DNA of 64,000 nucleotides, from the NCBI GenBank assembly GCA_949710005.1, contig OX453277.1, positions 9,899,707-9,963,706 on the forward strand, written 5' to 3'. The DNA comes from Ricordea florida. Taxonomy: Eukaryota; Cnidaria; Anthozoa; Corallimorpharia; Ricordeidae. The stretch's first letter is position 1. Each line of letters begins with the position of its first letter. The notes under the pieces are model-generated. The model did no database searches. It had not been told where the DNA came from and was given only the letters and a program-made list of their open reading frames with translations. Below, in pieces: positions 11,309 through 20,430 of this stretch. The position numbers and the translations under genes are program-made.

Positions 11309-14300
11309 ATGGAAAATTTAGAAAGATTAAATGTGCCGCAATTGAAAAATATTGCAAGAGAGCAAGGTATACCAAGATATTATTGGCTACGTAGAGCTCA
11401 ACTTATTGAAGCTCTTAATAATATACCAAATCAACAACAAAGACCCACTCCTGCCCCCATAAATAATATACCAAATCAACAACAAAGATACATTCTTGAT
11501 GAACCAATACCTGAGATTAATGTTCCAATTCTAGAACCTTCAAAACCAACATCTAAATCCACTTTGGTTGAAAATTTAGGAAGAAAAGTTATTAAAGCGA
11601 ATAAAAAGTTTACAGATTGGATTCTATCTTTAATCCCAGAAAATATAAAAAAGACTGTAAAAGAAAGAGTAAAAAGACAGAAGGAAAAGTTTAACAGGAT
11701 ATTCAAAAGTTTCACACCTAAAGAAAAACAAACAGCATTAAAGGGATATCTTAAAACCTACAGGATAGATGGGCAAAAAGGGTATGGCCCAAATATATTT
11801 ATCAATAATATAAAACCAAAAGTTATTGATCTAATTAATAAGCAAAAGAAATCAATCAAATTAAAATTTATATTTACATGTAAGTTTATAAAAAAGAATC
11901 CTGCTACAAGTCAAACCGATAAAAATTCAGGATATTTTAATTCAACCGTAGAAACAATTACTTCATCAACCGATTTATCTGAATTATTCGATACTATGAC
12001 AAATAGGTTACTTGAAAAGGCTGAAAAGTTTCAAAATGAAGGTTCTGGATGGCAATTCAATCAAGTTGAATACTTTGATATCAACATCGATCCTTTCGAA
12101 CCCTTTGTTGGAAGTTCATATATTGAATTACCACAAAAATTAGCGGTAAAAAAAGCGATTATTAATGTTAGGAATGAGAATGATCATGAGTGTTTTAAGT
12201 GGGCTGTAACCTCCGCTGTATATAAACAAGATATTCACCCAGAGAGACAAAACAAAGAAATGATACAAAATTCGAAGAACTTCAACTGGTCAGGAATAGA
12301 ATTCCCCACTTCATTAAAACAGATTGATAGGTTTGAAAAGCAAAACCCCTACTACGCGATTAATGTCTATGGATATGATAATGATGATATATACCCACTA
12401 AGAATAAGTAAAAAGCAAAAAGGTTATTTAATCAACCTACTTTTAATATCAGAAGATGAAAATAATCATTATTGCTGGATAAAGAATATGAGTAGATTGT
12501 TAGCCGCAAAAGTTAGTAAACACAAATCTAAGATGCACTTTTGCCCTAGATGTTTAAACCCATTTCAGTCAGAAAAATCATTGGAAAAACATCTAGAATA
12601 CTGCAGTACAAATAAAGAAGTTAAGATTGAAATGCCTTTAGATGAAGATGGTAATCCTAAGTATATTAATTTCAATAATTATAATAGAAAAATGCGAGTG
12701 CCATTTGTTGTATACGCGGACTTTGAGTGTTATCCAGAGAAAATAGATACCTGCTCACCAAATGAAAGCGAAAGTTTTACTAATAAATATCAGAAACATA
12801 AAGCATCAGGATTCTGCTATCTAATAAAGTCTTTTGATGATAAAATATTTCCACCCAAGCTTGTACAATATACCGCCGAATCTCCAGATGATGATATACC
12901 ACAGATATTTATAGATAATTTAGAGCAGGATATTAAGAAAATTTATAATAATACAAAATATAATAAGAAGGTGGTGGATATGACAGAAACGGATAAAAAA
13001 GACTATAAAAATGCTACTCACTGTCATATATGTGAAGAAAAATTAGGAGAAGATAAGGTATTAGATCACTGCCACCTTACAGGAAAGTATAGAGGAGCAG
13101 CTCATAATGAATGTAACTTAAATTATAAGATTCCAAAATTCTTCCCTGTAATATTTCACAACTTATCTGGATATGACGCCCATCTTTTTATCAAAAACCT
13201 TGGTACAACAAAAGGTAATATTAAATGCATACCTAATAATGAGGAAAAGTATATTTCTTTCACAAAACAGATTGTGGTTGATACATTTACAAATAAAGAA
13301 GGTAGGCGGGTTGAAGTGAAGCGAGATATTAGATTCATAGATTCATTTAAATTTATGGCGACAAGTCTAGATAAATTAGTAACTAATCTACCAAAAGAAT
13401 ATTTTAAAAACTTAAATATTTTCTTTGAAGGTGAAGAATCAAAGTTATTGTTGAGAAAGGGTATATTTCCATATGATTGGTTTGATAGGTTTGATAAACT
13501 TAACGAAACTAAACTTCCACCAAAGGAGGAATTTTACTCAAAACTAAACTGCAAAGATATTTCAGAAGATGATTACCAACATGCTAAAAAGGTATGGGAA
13601 ACCTTCAATATGAAAACAATGAGGGAATATCATGATCTATATCTTATGACAGACGTACTACTTTTAGCGGATGTATTTGAGAACTTTAGGGATGTTTGTA
13701 GTAAGAACTATGGATTGGATCCAGCTTGGTATTATACATCACCCGGACTAGCTTGGGATGCAGCATTAAAGTTAACAAAAGTGAATTTGGAGTTGCTAAC
13801 TGACATCGATATGCTCCTTATGATTGAGAAAGGTATTCGGGGTGGTATATCTATGATTTCTACTAGATATGGAAAAGCAAACAATCCATACATGAAAAAC
13901 TTTGATATTAACAAAATAATAAGTTATATTATATATCTCGATGCAAATAATTTATATGGAGGGGCAATGAGCAGGCCACTACCTACTCACGATTTTAAAT
14001 GGATGAATGAAAAAGAGCTTATATACTGGGAAAATACTCCATGCATACTAGAGGTTAATTTAGAATACCCAACTAAACTTCATGATTTACATAATGATTA
14101 CCCACTTGCTCCAGAGAGGCTTTTAGTTAATAAGGTCGAGAAATTAATCCCAAACCTAAACAATAAGGTAAAGTATGTTGTTCATCATGAAACACTAAAA
14201 CTTTATGAAAGTTTGGGATTAAAAATAACAAAGATTCATAGAGGTATTACATTCAAAGAGTCAGCTTGGTTAAAAACATATATTGACTTGAATACCGATC

Positions 14301-15151
14301 TAAGATCAAAAGCGAATAACGATTTTGAAAAAGATTTCTTCAAGTTAATGAATAACTCTGTTTTTGGTAAAACTATGGAAAACATTAGAAATAGGGTTGA
14401 CATTAAATTAGTTACTAATGAAAAAGATGCAAAAAAATTAATATCAAAACCTAACTATCATCATCGCACTATCTTTTGTGAAAATCTTGTAGCCATCCAT
14501 ATGAAGAAAAAAAAGTTAGTATTTAATAAACCAGTTTATTTAGGTATGTGCATTCTAGATCTAAGTAAAACAATAATGTACGATTTTCATTATAATTATA
14601 TAAAACCAAAATATGGTGAAAAAGCAAAATTGTTGTTTACAGATACAGACAGTCTTGCTTATGATATAGAAACAGAGGATTTCTATAAAGATATAAGTCA
14701 AGATGTTACGGATAAGTTTGACACAAGCAACTTTCCAAAAAATCATAAATCAGGTATTTATACGGTCGTAAACAAAAAAGTCATCAATAAGTTTAAGGAT
14801 GAAGCTGGCGGTCAACAGATAGCAGAATTTGTAGGTCTACGAGCAAAGCTTTATTCCTACAGGATGGATGAAGGTGAAGAAGAAAAGAAATGTAAGGGAA
14901 TGAAGAAAGTAGTTGTAAAAAATAACATAAGCTTTAATGATTACAAGGATTGCCTTTTCAATAAAGAACCGCAGATGAGACAGATGCAAGTAATAAGAAG
15001 TAAATTACATGATGTTTATACTGAAACTGTTAATAAAGTTGCACTTTCTGGTGATGATGATAAGAGAATAATTTGTGAAGATGGAATAAATACTTTTGCC
15101 TACGGTCATTATCTTACTAAAACAGAATCAGGCGGAAGTTCTGTATCATAA
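11309..15151 (+). CDS. Protein-primed family B DNA polymerase (Polinton PolB)
   Basis: 1280 residues. It would copy the element's linear DNA using a protein primer. Residues ~4-36 form a SAP/HeH-like DNA-binding helix pair (VPQLKNIAREQGI). A C2H2-type zinc finger (CPRC...HLEYC) lies near 410-431. Exonuclease motifs: ExoI YADFECY ~468, ExoII HNLSGYDAH ~617, ExoIII YLMTDVLLLAD ~780. Between ExoI and ExoII is an endonuclease-VII-like zinc module (CHICEE...DHCHLTGKYRGAAHNECN, ~570-602). Polymerase motifs: A LDANNLYGG ~878, B NNSVFGKTMEN ~1014, C TDTDS ~1112. All catalytic acids are present, so it looks functional. The start lies 20 bp inside the left TIR. Its 3' end overlaps the convergent integrase gene by 43 bp. 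It lacks the motif found upstream of the structural genes. Confidence 0.95.
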   Translation: MENLERLNVPQLKNIAREQGIPRYYWLRRAQLIEALNNIPNQQQRPTPAPINNIPNQQQRYILDEPIPEINVPILEPSKPTSKSTLVENLGRKVIKANKKFTDWILSLIPENIKKTVKERVKRQKEKFNRIFKSFTPKEKQTALKGYLKTYRIDGQKGYGPNIFINNIKPKVIDLINKQKKSIKLKFIFTCKFIKKNPATSQTDKNSGYFNSTVETITSSTDLSELFDTMTNRLLEKAEKFQNEGSGWQFNQVEYFDINIDPFEPFVGSSYIELPQKLAVKKAIINVRNENDHECFKWAVTSAVYKQDIHPERQNKEMIQNSKNFNWSGIEFPTSLKQIDRFEKQNPYYAINVYGYDNDDIYPLRISKKQKGYLINLLLISEDENNHYCWIKNMSRLLAAKVSKHKSKMHFCPRCLNPFQSEKSLEKHLEYCSTNKEVKIEMPLDEDGNPKYINFNNYNRKMRVPFVVYADFECYPEKIDTCSPNESESFTNKYQKHKASGFCYLIKSFDDKIFPPKLVQYTAESPDDDIPQIFIDNLEQDIKKIYNNTKYNKKVVDMTETDKKDYKNATHCHICEEKLGEDKVLDHCHLTGKYRGAAHNECNLNYKIPKFFPVIFHNLSGYDAHLFIKNLGTTKGNIKCIPNNEEKYISFTKQIVVDTFTNKEGRRVEVKRDIRFIDSFKFMATSLDKLVTNLPKEYFKNLNIFFEGEESKLLLRKGIFPYDWFDRFDKLNETKLPPKEEFYSKLNCKDISEDDYQHAKKVWETFNMKTMREYHDLYLMTDVLLLADVFENFRDVCSKNYGLDPAWYYTSPGLAWDAALKLTKVNLELLTDIDMLLMIEKGIRGGISMISTRYGKANNPYMKNFDINKIISYIIYLDANNLYGGAMSRPLPTHDFKWMNEKELIYWENTPCILEVNLEYPTKLHDLHNDYPLAPERLLVNKVEKLIPNLNNKVKYVVHHETLKLYESLGLKITKIHRGITFKESAWLKTYIDLNTDLRSKANNDFEKDFFKLMNNSVFGKTMENIRNRVDIKLVTNEKDAKKLISKPNYHHRTIFCENLVAIHMKKKKLVFNKPVYLGMCILDLSKTIMYDFHYNYIKPKYGEKAKLLFTDTDSLAYDIETEDFYKDISQDVTDKFDTSNFPKNHKSGIYTVVNKKVINKFKDEAGGQQIAEFVGLRAKLYSYRMDEGEEEKKCKGMKKVVVKNNISFNDYKDCLFNKEPQMRQMQVIRSKLHDVYTETVNKVALSGDDDKRIICEDGINTFAYGHYLTKTESGGSSVS

Positions 15152-16122
15152 GGAATAACCTGTAATTCCTCCCTTACAAAACCTAGCCTAGGCCCATCCA
15201 ATAAATAATATAAAACCGGCTGATTGGGTGAAATTACGCTTCTTGAAATATCATAAACTTTTATACTCCAAATAGGATCAGTAGCCCGTCTTTTTTCACC
15301 ACCCTCAAGTTCGCCAGGAGATAATAAATATCTAACTTTTACACCTGGAGGTAGCCTAATCTCATCAAGCCCCACCTCGCGTTGGTAATTTTTAGTTTCA
15401 ATATCAACCTCTTTCAGTTTTATAGCCTTATCAGGTTCTTTACCGGTTATTCTTGTTTTTGTATTATTCAAAGTTTTTAGAATAGCTGGTAATCTTTTCA
15501 CCCATACCCTTGATCGCCCATCACTAACCATTTCCTGCGCATATTGATGACTAAATAATCTTTCTCCCAATATTTTGTTTGCGTTTTCCACAAATGCTTG
15601 GGCTCTATGATTACCAGCCTCACTTCTTTGTATTTTTACATTATGGTAATTCATGAGTTTCGTAACTTCACCCATAAATTCTTTTCCAGGATCAACCATT
15701 AATGTTTTAGGATATTTCAATCTTCTAGAATATATTTTTGTAAAAGCTTCTGATATCTCTCGACTTTCTTTTGAAGTTAATGGCTCCGCATCTTTATATC
15801 TCGAGGCGATATCAACCACAACTAACGCATATTTATATGTTTTTCTTCCAACTCTATCATGCGGTAAAAATAATAAATCTGCTTGGTGAATCTGATTTGG
15901 TTTATCCACAGTCCAGTGTGGTCTAGGTATATAATTTGGAGCTGGAAGATAGATTTGCCATATTGCTTGTTTTTGTAACCATTGTTTTGCCTCATTTTCA
16001 CTTACTTTCGCTTCGCGGGAGGGCTTTGCCCGATTAGCCTTTTCAGCTAATTTAGGAATTGCAGAATATCCTTTCCAATATCCCTCAGTTGAATAATATA
16101 TTTTTGTAAAGGTAGAACTCAT
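15109..16122 (-). CDS. Retroviral-type (RVE) integrase of the Polinton
   Basis: 337 residues. Catalytic core acids are D82 (HQADLLFL), D144 (MVDPGKEF) and E179 (FVENANK), with 34 residues between the last two, close to the DD35E pattern. It would join the element's ends to chromosomal DNA; the 5-bp ACTGA duplication is the expected scar. The N-terminal ~70 residues precede WTVDKPNQIHQAD, and the C-terminal part (~255-325) looks like the SH3/chromo-type DNA-binding end usual for Polinton integrases. It is transcribed leftward, convergent with PolB (43-bp overlap) and divergent from the capsid gene with 33 bp between starts, so the two probably share a promoter region. A GC-rich segment (CTTCGCGGGAGGGCTTTGCC) in the N-terminal coding part contrasts with the AT-rich surroundings. 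Confidence 0.93.
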   Translation of the reverse strand: MSSTFTKIYYSTEGYWKGYSAIPKLAEKANRAKPSREAKVSENEAKQWLQKQAIWQIYLPAPNYIPRPHWTVDKPNQIHQADLLFLPHDRVGRKTYKYALVVVDIASRYKDAEPLTSKESREISEAFTKIYSRRLKYPKTLMVDPGKEFMGEVTKLMNYHNVKIQRSEAGNHRAQAFVENANKILGERLFSHQYAQEMVSDGRSRVWVKRLPAILKTLNNTKTRITGKEPDKAIKLKEVDIETKNYQREVGLDEIRLPPGVKVRYLLSPGELEGGEKRRATDPIWSIKVYDISRSVISPNQPVLYYLLDGPRLGFVREELQVIPYDTELPPDSVLVR

Positions 16123-16133
16123 TTAAAGGTTAG
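16121..16133 (+). promoter_or_regulatory. Candidate late-type motif upstream of capsid gene
   Basis: ATTTAAAGGTTAG begins 35 bp before the ATG at 16156, a variant of the motif shared by the structural genes. It overlaps the integrase start codon. Confidence 0.4.
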
Positions 16134-16155
16134 CCAAAGTATCTTATAAATCAAT

Positions 16156-17409
16156 ATGACGTCTGAAAAAATTAACCCAAACAGGATTCCGAGAGTACCA
16201 CTAGGTTTGAAAGCGGAATCAACATTGAATAGAATTACACTTAACCCATCAACAGCCAATCCTGGAGAAACTCTATACATAAATATTCCTAAACTTACCG
16301 AGAATTTAGTGATTGTACCAGGAAGCGTATATCTAGTATTTAACTTGACTGTTGAGGGGCATGAAGATAACACCCTAGTGAATAATGTAGGTAGTAACCT
16401 TGTATCCAGACTCAGGGTTCTTTTTGGAGGTGAAACACTACAGGATACTCAAAGATACAATCTATTTCAAACATACCACGACTTATTCTTAACAGATGAA
16501 GAAAGAGAGGATGGATTAAGACAGGGTATTTCTTCCGCAAACATGAGGAAACTCAGGACAAATGCAGGTGACAAGGTAGACACAGATGCTAAGGAAGTAG
16601 CTCTTGCGGTAGTACACAACACTAAGTACCATATACCACTAAAACATCCTATTCTCAACGATCATGGAGTTTTCTACCCAAAGGCACTAGATCATCAACT
16701 AATCTTTGAGATTACACTAGCTCCAGTTAACGATATTGTTGTTTATTCTGACAATACCAAGACTCCAACTTACAAAATCACAAACCTTGAGTTGGAATAT
16801 TCTTGTATAACAAGTGAATACTTAGCTCGTGAGGCACAGGCAGTTTATCAGGTTGGTAAAGGATTCTTTTATGAGAATGTCACTCTACACAAAACTTTCA
16901 TCATATCCAGACCTACAGACAGCGTTATAAACCAACATATTAATCTACCTAGAAGGTCAATTACAGGTATATTATGTTTGTTTACATTACCACACGTTGG
17001 AGGATCACGAGATTCTGAGAATTTTTTCAATCCGGGTATAACCTCAATCAATATCGATGTTAATGGTGTTCCAAATCGTTTCTACTCTAAGGGAATGGTG
17101 CCTTCAGACCTATGGGAGTCGGTAAAGAAACGTTTCAGTGATTCTGCTCGATGGTCTGGTTCCTCCCACTGGTCGGTAAAGGAAAAGGATTTTTATAGTA
17201 ATAAGTTTGCCTTGTGGTTAGATTTAAGAACGCATCCAGATAATAGCATTCATGGAGGGGGCCTAGCCTTAAACAACGCACAAGATGGTATAAAAATAGA
17301 AATGAAAAGAAAAGTTGGAGGAACCGGTATTATGACATGTTACATGTTTGTTGTAGCTGATGCGTTGATGGAGGTTATGAATTCAAACTTAAGATCAATC
17401 ATGTACTAA
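16156..17409 (+). CDS. Candidate major capsid protein
   Basis: 417 residues, no signal peptide or membrane segment, rich in predicted beta strand (for example VYLVFNLTVEG, RLRVLFGGETLQDT). This is the composition expected of a double jelly-roll capsid subunit. It is the first gene of the rightward structural block, directly before the packaging ATPase, where Polintons and adintoviruses commonly place capsid genes. The N-terminus is Pro/Asn rich and lacks a recognisable motif. I recall similar proteins of unknown function beside PolB and ATPase genes in cnidarian annotations, but cannot verify this here. The capsid assignment is inference from position, size and strand content. A structure prediction would decide it. 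Confidence 0.65.
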   Translation: MTSEKINPNRIPRVPLGLKAESTLNRITLNPSTANPGETLYINIPKLTENLVIVPGSVYLVFNLTVEGHEDNTLVNNVGSNLVSRLRVLFGGETLQDTQRYNLFQTYHDLFLTDEEREDGLRQGISSANMRKLRTNAGDKVDTDAKEVALAVVHNTKYHIPLKHPILNDHGVFYPKALDHQLIFEITLAPVNDIVVYSDNTKTPTYKITNLELEYSCITSEYLAREAQAVYQVGKGFFYENVTLHKTFIISRPTDSVINQHINLPRRSITGILCLFTLPHVGGSRDSENFFNPGITSINIDVNGVPNRFYSKGMVPSDLWESVKKRFSDSARWSGSSHWSVKEKDFYSNKFALWLDLRTHPDNSIHGGGLALNNAQDGIKIEMKRKVGGTGIMTCYMFVVADALMEVMNSNLRSIMY

Positions 17410-17419
17410 CTAAAAAATC

Positions 17420-18085
17420 ATGGAAGAATTACGAGATAAAATTCCTTTTCATTGCATTATAACAGGTCCAACAAATTGTGGAAAAACAAAGTATATAATA
17501 GATCAACTCCGAGGGTCTTACCGAAAATTGTTTGAATTCATTGTTTTAATATGCCCAACTTATTCTAAAAATAAAACATATCATAATTTTGCTAGAGGAG
17601 ATAAACGTTTCTTTGTATTATCACCTGATTCAAGTAATATAGATGAGATTAATGAAATATTAACTGATTGTCAAACATTATTCTCTGGAACAAATACATT
17701 AATAATTTTAGACGATTGCGCTGTTTCTAATGATCTGAAGAAAAGATCCAATAAATTTATAGATTTAGCATTTTCTGGAAGACATCATGGATTATCAGTT
17801 TGGGTTCTAACTCAGCAATTAACTTCAATAGCAAAACCATTCCGTGAAAATGTAGCTTGTGTTGTTACTTTCCATAACCCATCACAAAAAGGTATGAAGA
17901 TGTTTTTTGAAGATTATGGAGGTGATTTAGACTCAGAAACTAGTAAAAGATTTATGCAATTATTAAAAACTGAAAAATATTCTAGGCTTTGTTTATGTTT
18001 ACGACACCCATTTAATTTCTATTTGGAGATCCCCGAAGTTATAAATTTCCACCTCGCGGGGCCCCTAACGGGCTTAAAGACCTGA
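17420..18085 (+). CDS. A32/FtsK-HerA-type genome-packaging ATPase
   Basis: 221 residues. Walker A is GPTNCGKT at 16-23; Walker B is LIILDD near 95-99, followed by a Ser/Gln-rich sensor region (WVLTQQL near 128-134). This matches the packaging ATPases of Polintons, virophages, adeno-like viruses and NCLDVs, which pump DNA into preformed capsids. It starts 10 bp after the capsid stop, so the two are probably co-expressed; a weak motif-like stretch (ACTTAAGATCAAT) lies about 35 bp upstream inside the capsid gene. The C-terminal end runs into a GC-rich segment next to the following gene's promoter motif. Confidence 0.88.
   Translation: MEELRDKIPFHCIITGPTNCGKTKYIIDQLRGSYRKLFEFIVLICPTYSKNKTYHNFARGDKRFFVLSPDSSNIDEINEILTDCQTLFSGTNTLIILDDCAVSNDLKKRSNKFIDLAFSGRHHGLSVWVLTQQLTSIAKPFRENVACVVTFHNPSQKGMKMFFEDYGGDLDSETSKRFMQLLKTEKYSRLCLCLRHPFNFYLEIPEVINFHLAGPLTGLKT
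18071..18083 (+). promoter_or_regulatory. Candidate late promoter motif GGCTTAAAGACCT
   Basis: 37 bp upstream of the ATG at 18108 and within the last codons of the ATPase gene. It is preceded by a GC-rich palindrome-like stretch CCTCGCGGGGCCCCTAACGG. Confidence 0.55.
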
Positions 18086-18107
18086 CTGTAGGTAAGAAAA
18101 TTATAAA

Positions 18108-18695
18108 ATGGCAGAAGTTGAAGATTATATTGAAGAAGAAAAGACTGACCGACCGCAGGGAGGAATGGGGAAAGATAATTATAATACTGAACGAAGAGAA
18201 GAACATGAACTTGAAATAAAACAAGAATCACTAGCTATTCTCGCAGCTCTTGGAACAACAAAGGAATATTTGGGAGTTGATATGAGTTTGGGGGATATAA
18301 AGAAACTATCGGTAAAAGATGTTGAAAAATATTATAATCGTTATCAAGCAGTATTAGGTAAGAAAATTAATGGTGGGTTGGTAGATTCGTCACTTCAATT
18401 AGTTTCTAAAGTTATTTCATATTTAGTTCCTGTGGATGATATAGAAGCTCTATGTGTTGATTTGAAGAATGATGATTTGGTTAATCGCGAACTAACAAAC
18501 ATTGTAGGTCTCTTAGCATTGAAAGCAGGAAGATTGGCAGCACTTGCTAGTGGTATATTCCAGGTTGCTAAACATGTTAAAATAGATAAAATCAGTGGAG
18601 CTGTGTCCGCTCTTCGAGCAGAAAAACAACAAGTTACAAGTAAAAATATAGATGATTCCAACACAACTGAGCAGACTATTGAGCATACTAATTAA
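18108..18695 (+). CDS. Polinton structural-block protein, function unknown (195 aa)
   Basis: The N-terminal ~45 residues are acidic and probably disordered. The rest looks helical, with conserved-looking stretches EYLGVDMSLGDIKKL, DVEKYYNRYQAVLG and YLVPVDDIEALCVDL. The tail is Thr/Asn rich. No membrane segment or catalytic motif. I recall proteins with the DVEKYYNRYQ-type motif recurring beside Polinton genes in cnidarians, which would make it a lineage-conserved virion or assembly protein; this is unverified. It has a clear copy of the shared upstream motif. Confidence 0.75.
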   Translation: MAEVEDYIEEEKTDRPQGGMGKDNYNTERREEHELEIKQESLAILAALGTTKEYLGVDMSLGDIKKLSVKDVEKYYNRYQAVLGKKINGGLVDSSLQLVSKVISYLVPVDDIEALCVDLKNDDLVNRELTNIVGLLALKAGRLAALASGIFQVAKHVKIDKISGAVSALRAEKQQVTSKNIDDSNTTEQTIEHTN

Positions 18696-18731
18696 CACAA
18701 CTGAGCAGGCTATTGAATATAAAAATAAATA

Positions 18732-18938
18732 ATGTTGGTAGAATATAAAAGAGATATGGAAAATGAAAATCAAAAAGCTTTAAAACTTATTGCAGATGTT
18801 AAAAGGATTCTAGATCATAAAAACCAACAAAATAAAGAAATTAAAAAAGATATTGAGATGCTAAAAGAACAACTACGTAGTGGTGTAAGCAAAACCTATC
18901 CAGATATTGATTTAAAGATTCTTTACTTTGTGAAATAA
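18732..18938 (+). CDS. Small coiled-coil protein (68 aa)
   Basis: Almost entirely charged helix (KLIADVKRILDHKNQQNKEI and a heptad-like continuation to residue ~50), with a short C-terminal tail ending in ILYFVK. It starts 36 bp after the preceding stop and ends 7 bp before the next ATG, tight spacing that supports a real gene. The shared upstream motif is not evident, so it may be translated from the upstream transcript. Function unknown; small coiled coils often act as assembly or cement proteins. Confidence 0.6.
   Translation: MLVEYKRDMENENQKALKLIADVKRILDHKNQQNKEIKKDIEMLKEQLRSGVSKTYPDIDLKILYFVK
18909..18921 (+). promoter_or_regulatory. Candidate late promoter motif GATTTAAAGATTC
   Basis: Begins 37 bp before the ATG at 18946, inside the end of the 68-residue gene, and is followed by TTTACTTTGTGAAATAAAA. 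Confidence 0.5.
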
Positions 18939-18945
18939 AATAATA

Positions 18946-19410
18946 ATGTCTGACCAAACAGAACAAATCGAGCAAAGCCGGAGTGAAGGAGGAACAGAAG
19001 TTGTTGATCGGGATGAAGCCCCTCCCCGCTTTACGGAACAAATTACAATGGATCCTCCCCCTAAAAAGAAAGATGCAAAAAAGAAAGAGAAAGACCCTAA
19101 AAAGGTTGCTGCTGGTAAGAAATTAGCTGAATATAATAAAAAAGCAAAAGAAGCGTTAGCTAGAGAGGAAATGAAACGAGAAAAGGAACAAACTGAGACT
19201 AAAAATGAAAATGGAAAAGCGTGGTTTCCAGAGCTATCTTTTACTACTGTATTATCAATACTTGGAATAGGGTTTACAGCATTTGACATGTTTATGAGAT
19301 ACCGACAAAAGGAGGATAATAAAAATAGAATACCTGATTTATCCCAAGTTCCTACTAAAGTTCCACAATCAAATATTACTACCCAACCACCAAAAACAGG
19401 AATGATATGA
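18946..19410 (+). CDS. Lys-rich single-pass membrane protein of the Polinton (154 aa)
   Basis: N-terminal acidic/Ser region, then a strongly basic Lys/Ala tract (PPPKKKDAKKKEKDPKK near 37-53, helical to ~90), one hydrophobic segment (FTTVLSILGIGFTAFDMF, ~98-116) and a Pro/Gln-rich tail. A basic domain next to a membrane or amphipathic segment suggests a DNA-associated or membrane-interacting virion protein, comparable in style to adenovirus core or lytic proteins, but no homology is claimed. Confidence 0.7.
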   Translation: MSDQTEQIEQSRSEGGTEVVDRDEAPPRFTEQITMDPPPKKKDAKKKEKDPKKVAAGKKLAEYNKKAKEALAREEMKREKEQTETKNENGKAWFPELSFTTVLSILGIGFTAFDMFMRYRQKEDNKNRIPDLSQVPTKVPQSNITTQPPKTGMI

Positions 19411-19420
19411 GGAAAGTAGT

Positions 19421-19456
19421 TTGCTTCGCGGCCCTAAAGGGGTCTAAAGGTTTCTT
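19421..19456 (+). promoter_or_regulatory. GC-rich hairpin followed by late motif GGTCTAAAGGTTTCTT
   Basis: TTGCTTCGCGGCCCTAAAGG is followed by the motif at 19441-19456, 33 bp before the ATG at 19474. The hairpin begins just after the preceding stop codon, so it could also mark the 3' end of the upstream transcript. Confidence 0.5.
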
Positions 19457-19473
19457 AATGATACAGTAAAATT

Positions 19474-19692
19474 ATGTCAACCGAAAACAAACTTGTGAAA
19501 ACTGTTACTGATTCAGCAGTACTTATTGGGTTAGCAGCTGCTGTTGGTTATGTATCTAAAAAGGTTATGAGAGAATCATTTATGAACGACCCATCCTCAA
19601 GTATTACAAATTATGCTAAATGGGTGGCTGTATTGTCGGGAAGTATGTACCTAAAAACATATTTAGAGGATCAAAATATTTTACCAAAATAA
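19474..19692 (+). CDS. Small two-pass membrane protein (72 aa)
   Basis: Two hydrophobic segments (AVLIGLAAAVGYVSKKV at ~15-31; YAKWVAVLSGSMYLKTYL at ~47-64) separated by a short polar loop. The start is set by the ATG 33 bp after the shared motif. It ends 2 bp before the next ATG. Function unknown. A virion membrane or assembly role is plausible from its neighbours only. Confidence 0.65.
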   Translation: MSTENKLVKTVTDSAVLIGLAAAVGYVSKKVMRESFMNDPSSSITNYAKWVAVLSGSMYLKTYLEDQNILPK

Positions 19693-19694
19693 TT

Positions 19695-20087
19695 ATGGCG
19701 ACAATAGCAATGATGTTAGGAGGAGCTGTATTAAATGCAACTGCCTTTGTTGGTGGATCATATCTTGCAAAATATCTCTCAGGAGATAAAACGGATACAG
19801 AGAAAATAAGACACGATAAGGCATTAGAAAAATATCAAAAAGATTATGCAGAATATCAGGAAAATAGGCAAAAACTAATTGATTGGGAAATGAAGAAAAA
19901 AGATGAAAAATATCAAGCAACAAAAAATCTTTCAAAAACAGATGAAGCTTTAGAATTGTATGCTCAAATGCACGAACCAAAATTTGCAGATTATTATAGA
20001 CCAAGCAAAAACCAAAAGATGGGTGAAATGGTATATGTAGGCGGCGGTATGATGGCATTGGGGTATGCAGCTAGTAAATTTTTATAA
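19695..20087 (+). CDS. Polinton membrane-associated protein, conserved type (130 aa)
   Basis: I start it at the ATG at 19695, two bases after the previous stop, rather than at an in-frame upstream ATG that lies inside the previous gene. An N-terminal hydrophobic segment (AMMLGGAVLNATAFVGGSYL) is followed by a charged helix (HDKALEKYQKDYAEYQENRQ) and a Gly/Ala-rich hydrophobic C-terminus (MVYVGGGMMALGYAASKFL). I recall this layout (short membrane anchor, then HDxALEKxQ helix) as recurrent in cnidarian Polintons, unverified. A degenerate copy of the shared motif (TATTTAGAGGATC) lies about 37 bp upstream. Confidence 0.72.
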   Translation: MATIAMMLGGAVLNATAFVGGSYLAKYLSGDKTDTEKIRHDKALEKYQKDYAEYQENRQKLIDWEMKKKDEKYQATKNLSKTDEALELYAQMHEPKFADYYRPSKNQKMGEMVYVGGGMMALGYAASKFL

Positions 20088-20099
20088 TTAAAGCATTAT

Positions 20100-20366
20100 T
20101 TATATATTTATTACATGTTTACCCCAAGTTTTTATATTAATATCAACATGTAATAAATTTAAAATTTTTACTATTTTTATATTACTACCTGTGGAAATAT
20201 AAAACATTTTAAATAATTCATATAATTCTTTTAGTTTTTCTCTATCTTTTAATTTAACTGCTATATTTCTTAAAAATAACATGTCATCAATTGTAATTAT
20301 TCCTTCTGTATTAAATTTTCTTAGTGTATAATAGTAAATATTATCATAAATATTTATAAATTTCAT
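20100..20366 (-). CDS. Small unknown protein on the minus strand (88 aa)
   Basis: The only minus-strand frame within the structural block, lying in the 376-bp gap between two plus-strand genes. It is helix-rich (LKDREKLKELYELFKMFY) with no membrane segment. Upstream on its own strand is ATTTAAAGAT (20384-20393), resembling the shared motif, about 20 bp before its ATG, which gives modest support. The strong AT bias could also produce such a frame by chance. Confidence 0.4.
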   Translation of the reverse strand: MKFINIYDNIYYYTLRKFNTEGIITIDDMLFLRNIAVKLKDREKLKELYELFKMFYISTGSNIKIVKILNLLHVDINIKTWGKHVINI

Positions 20367-20430
20367 TGTTTTTTTTTTATTTTTATCTTTAAATTATAAT
20401 TCTTTTTATAATTTACAAACATAACTTTTT

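Noticed and set aside
19620..19694. Upstream start for the 130-residue Polinton protein
   Set aside because: It would overlap the coding region of the 72-residue gene; the ATG at 19695 immediately after that stop gives the hydrophobic N-terminus seen in relatives as I recall them.
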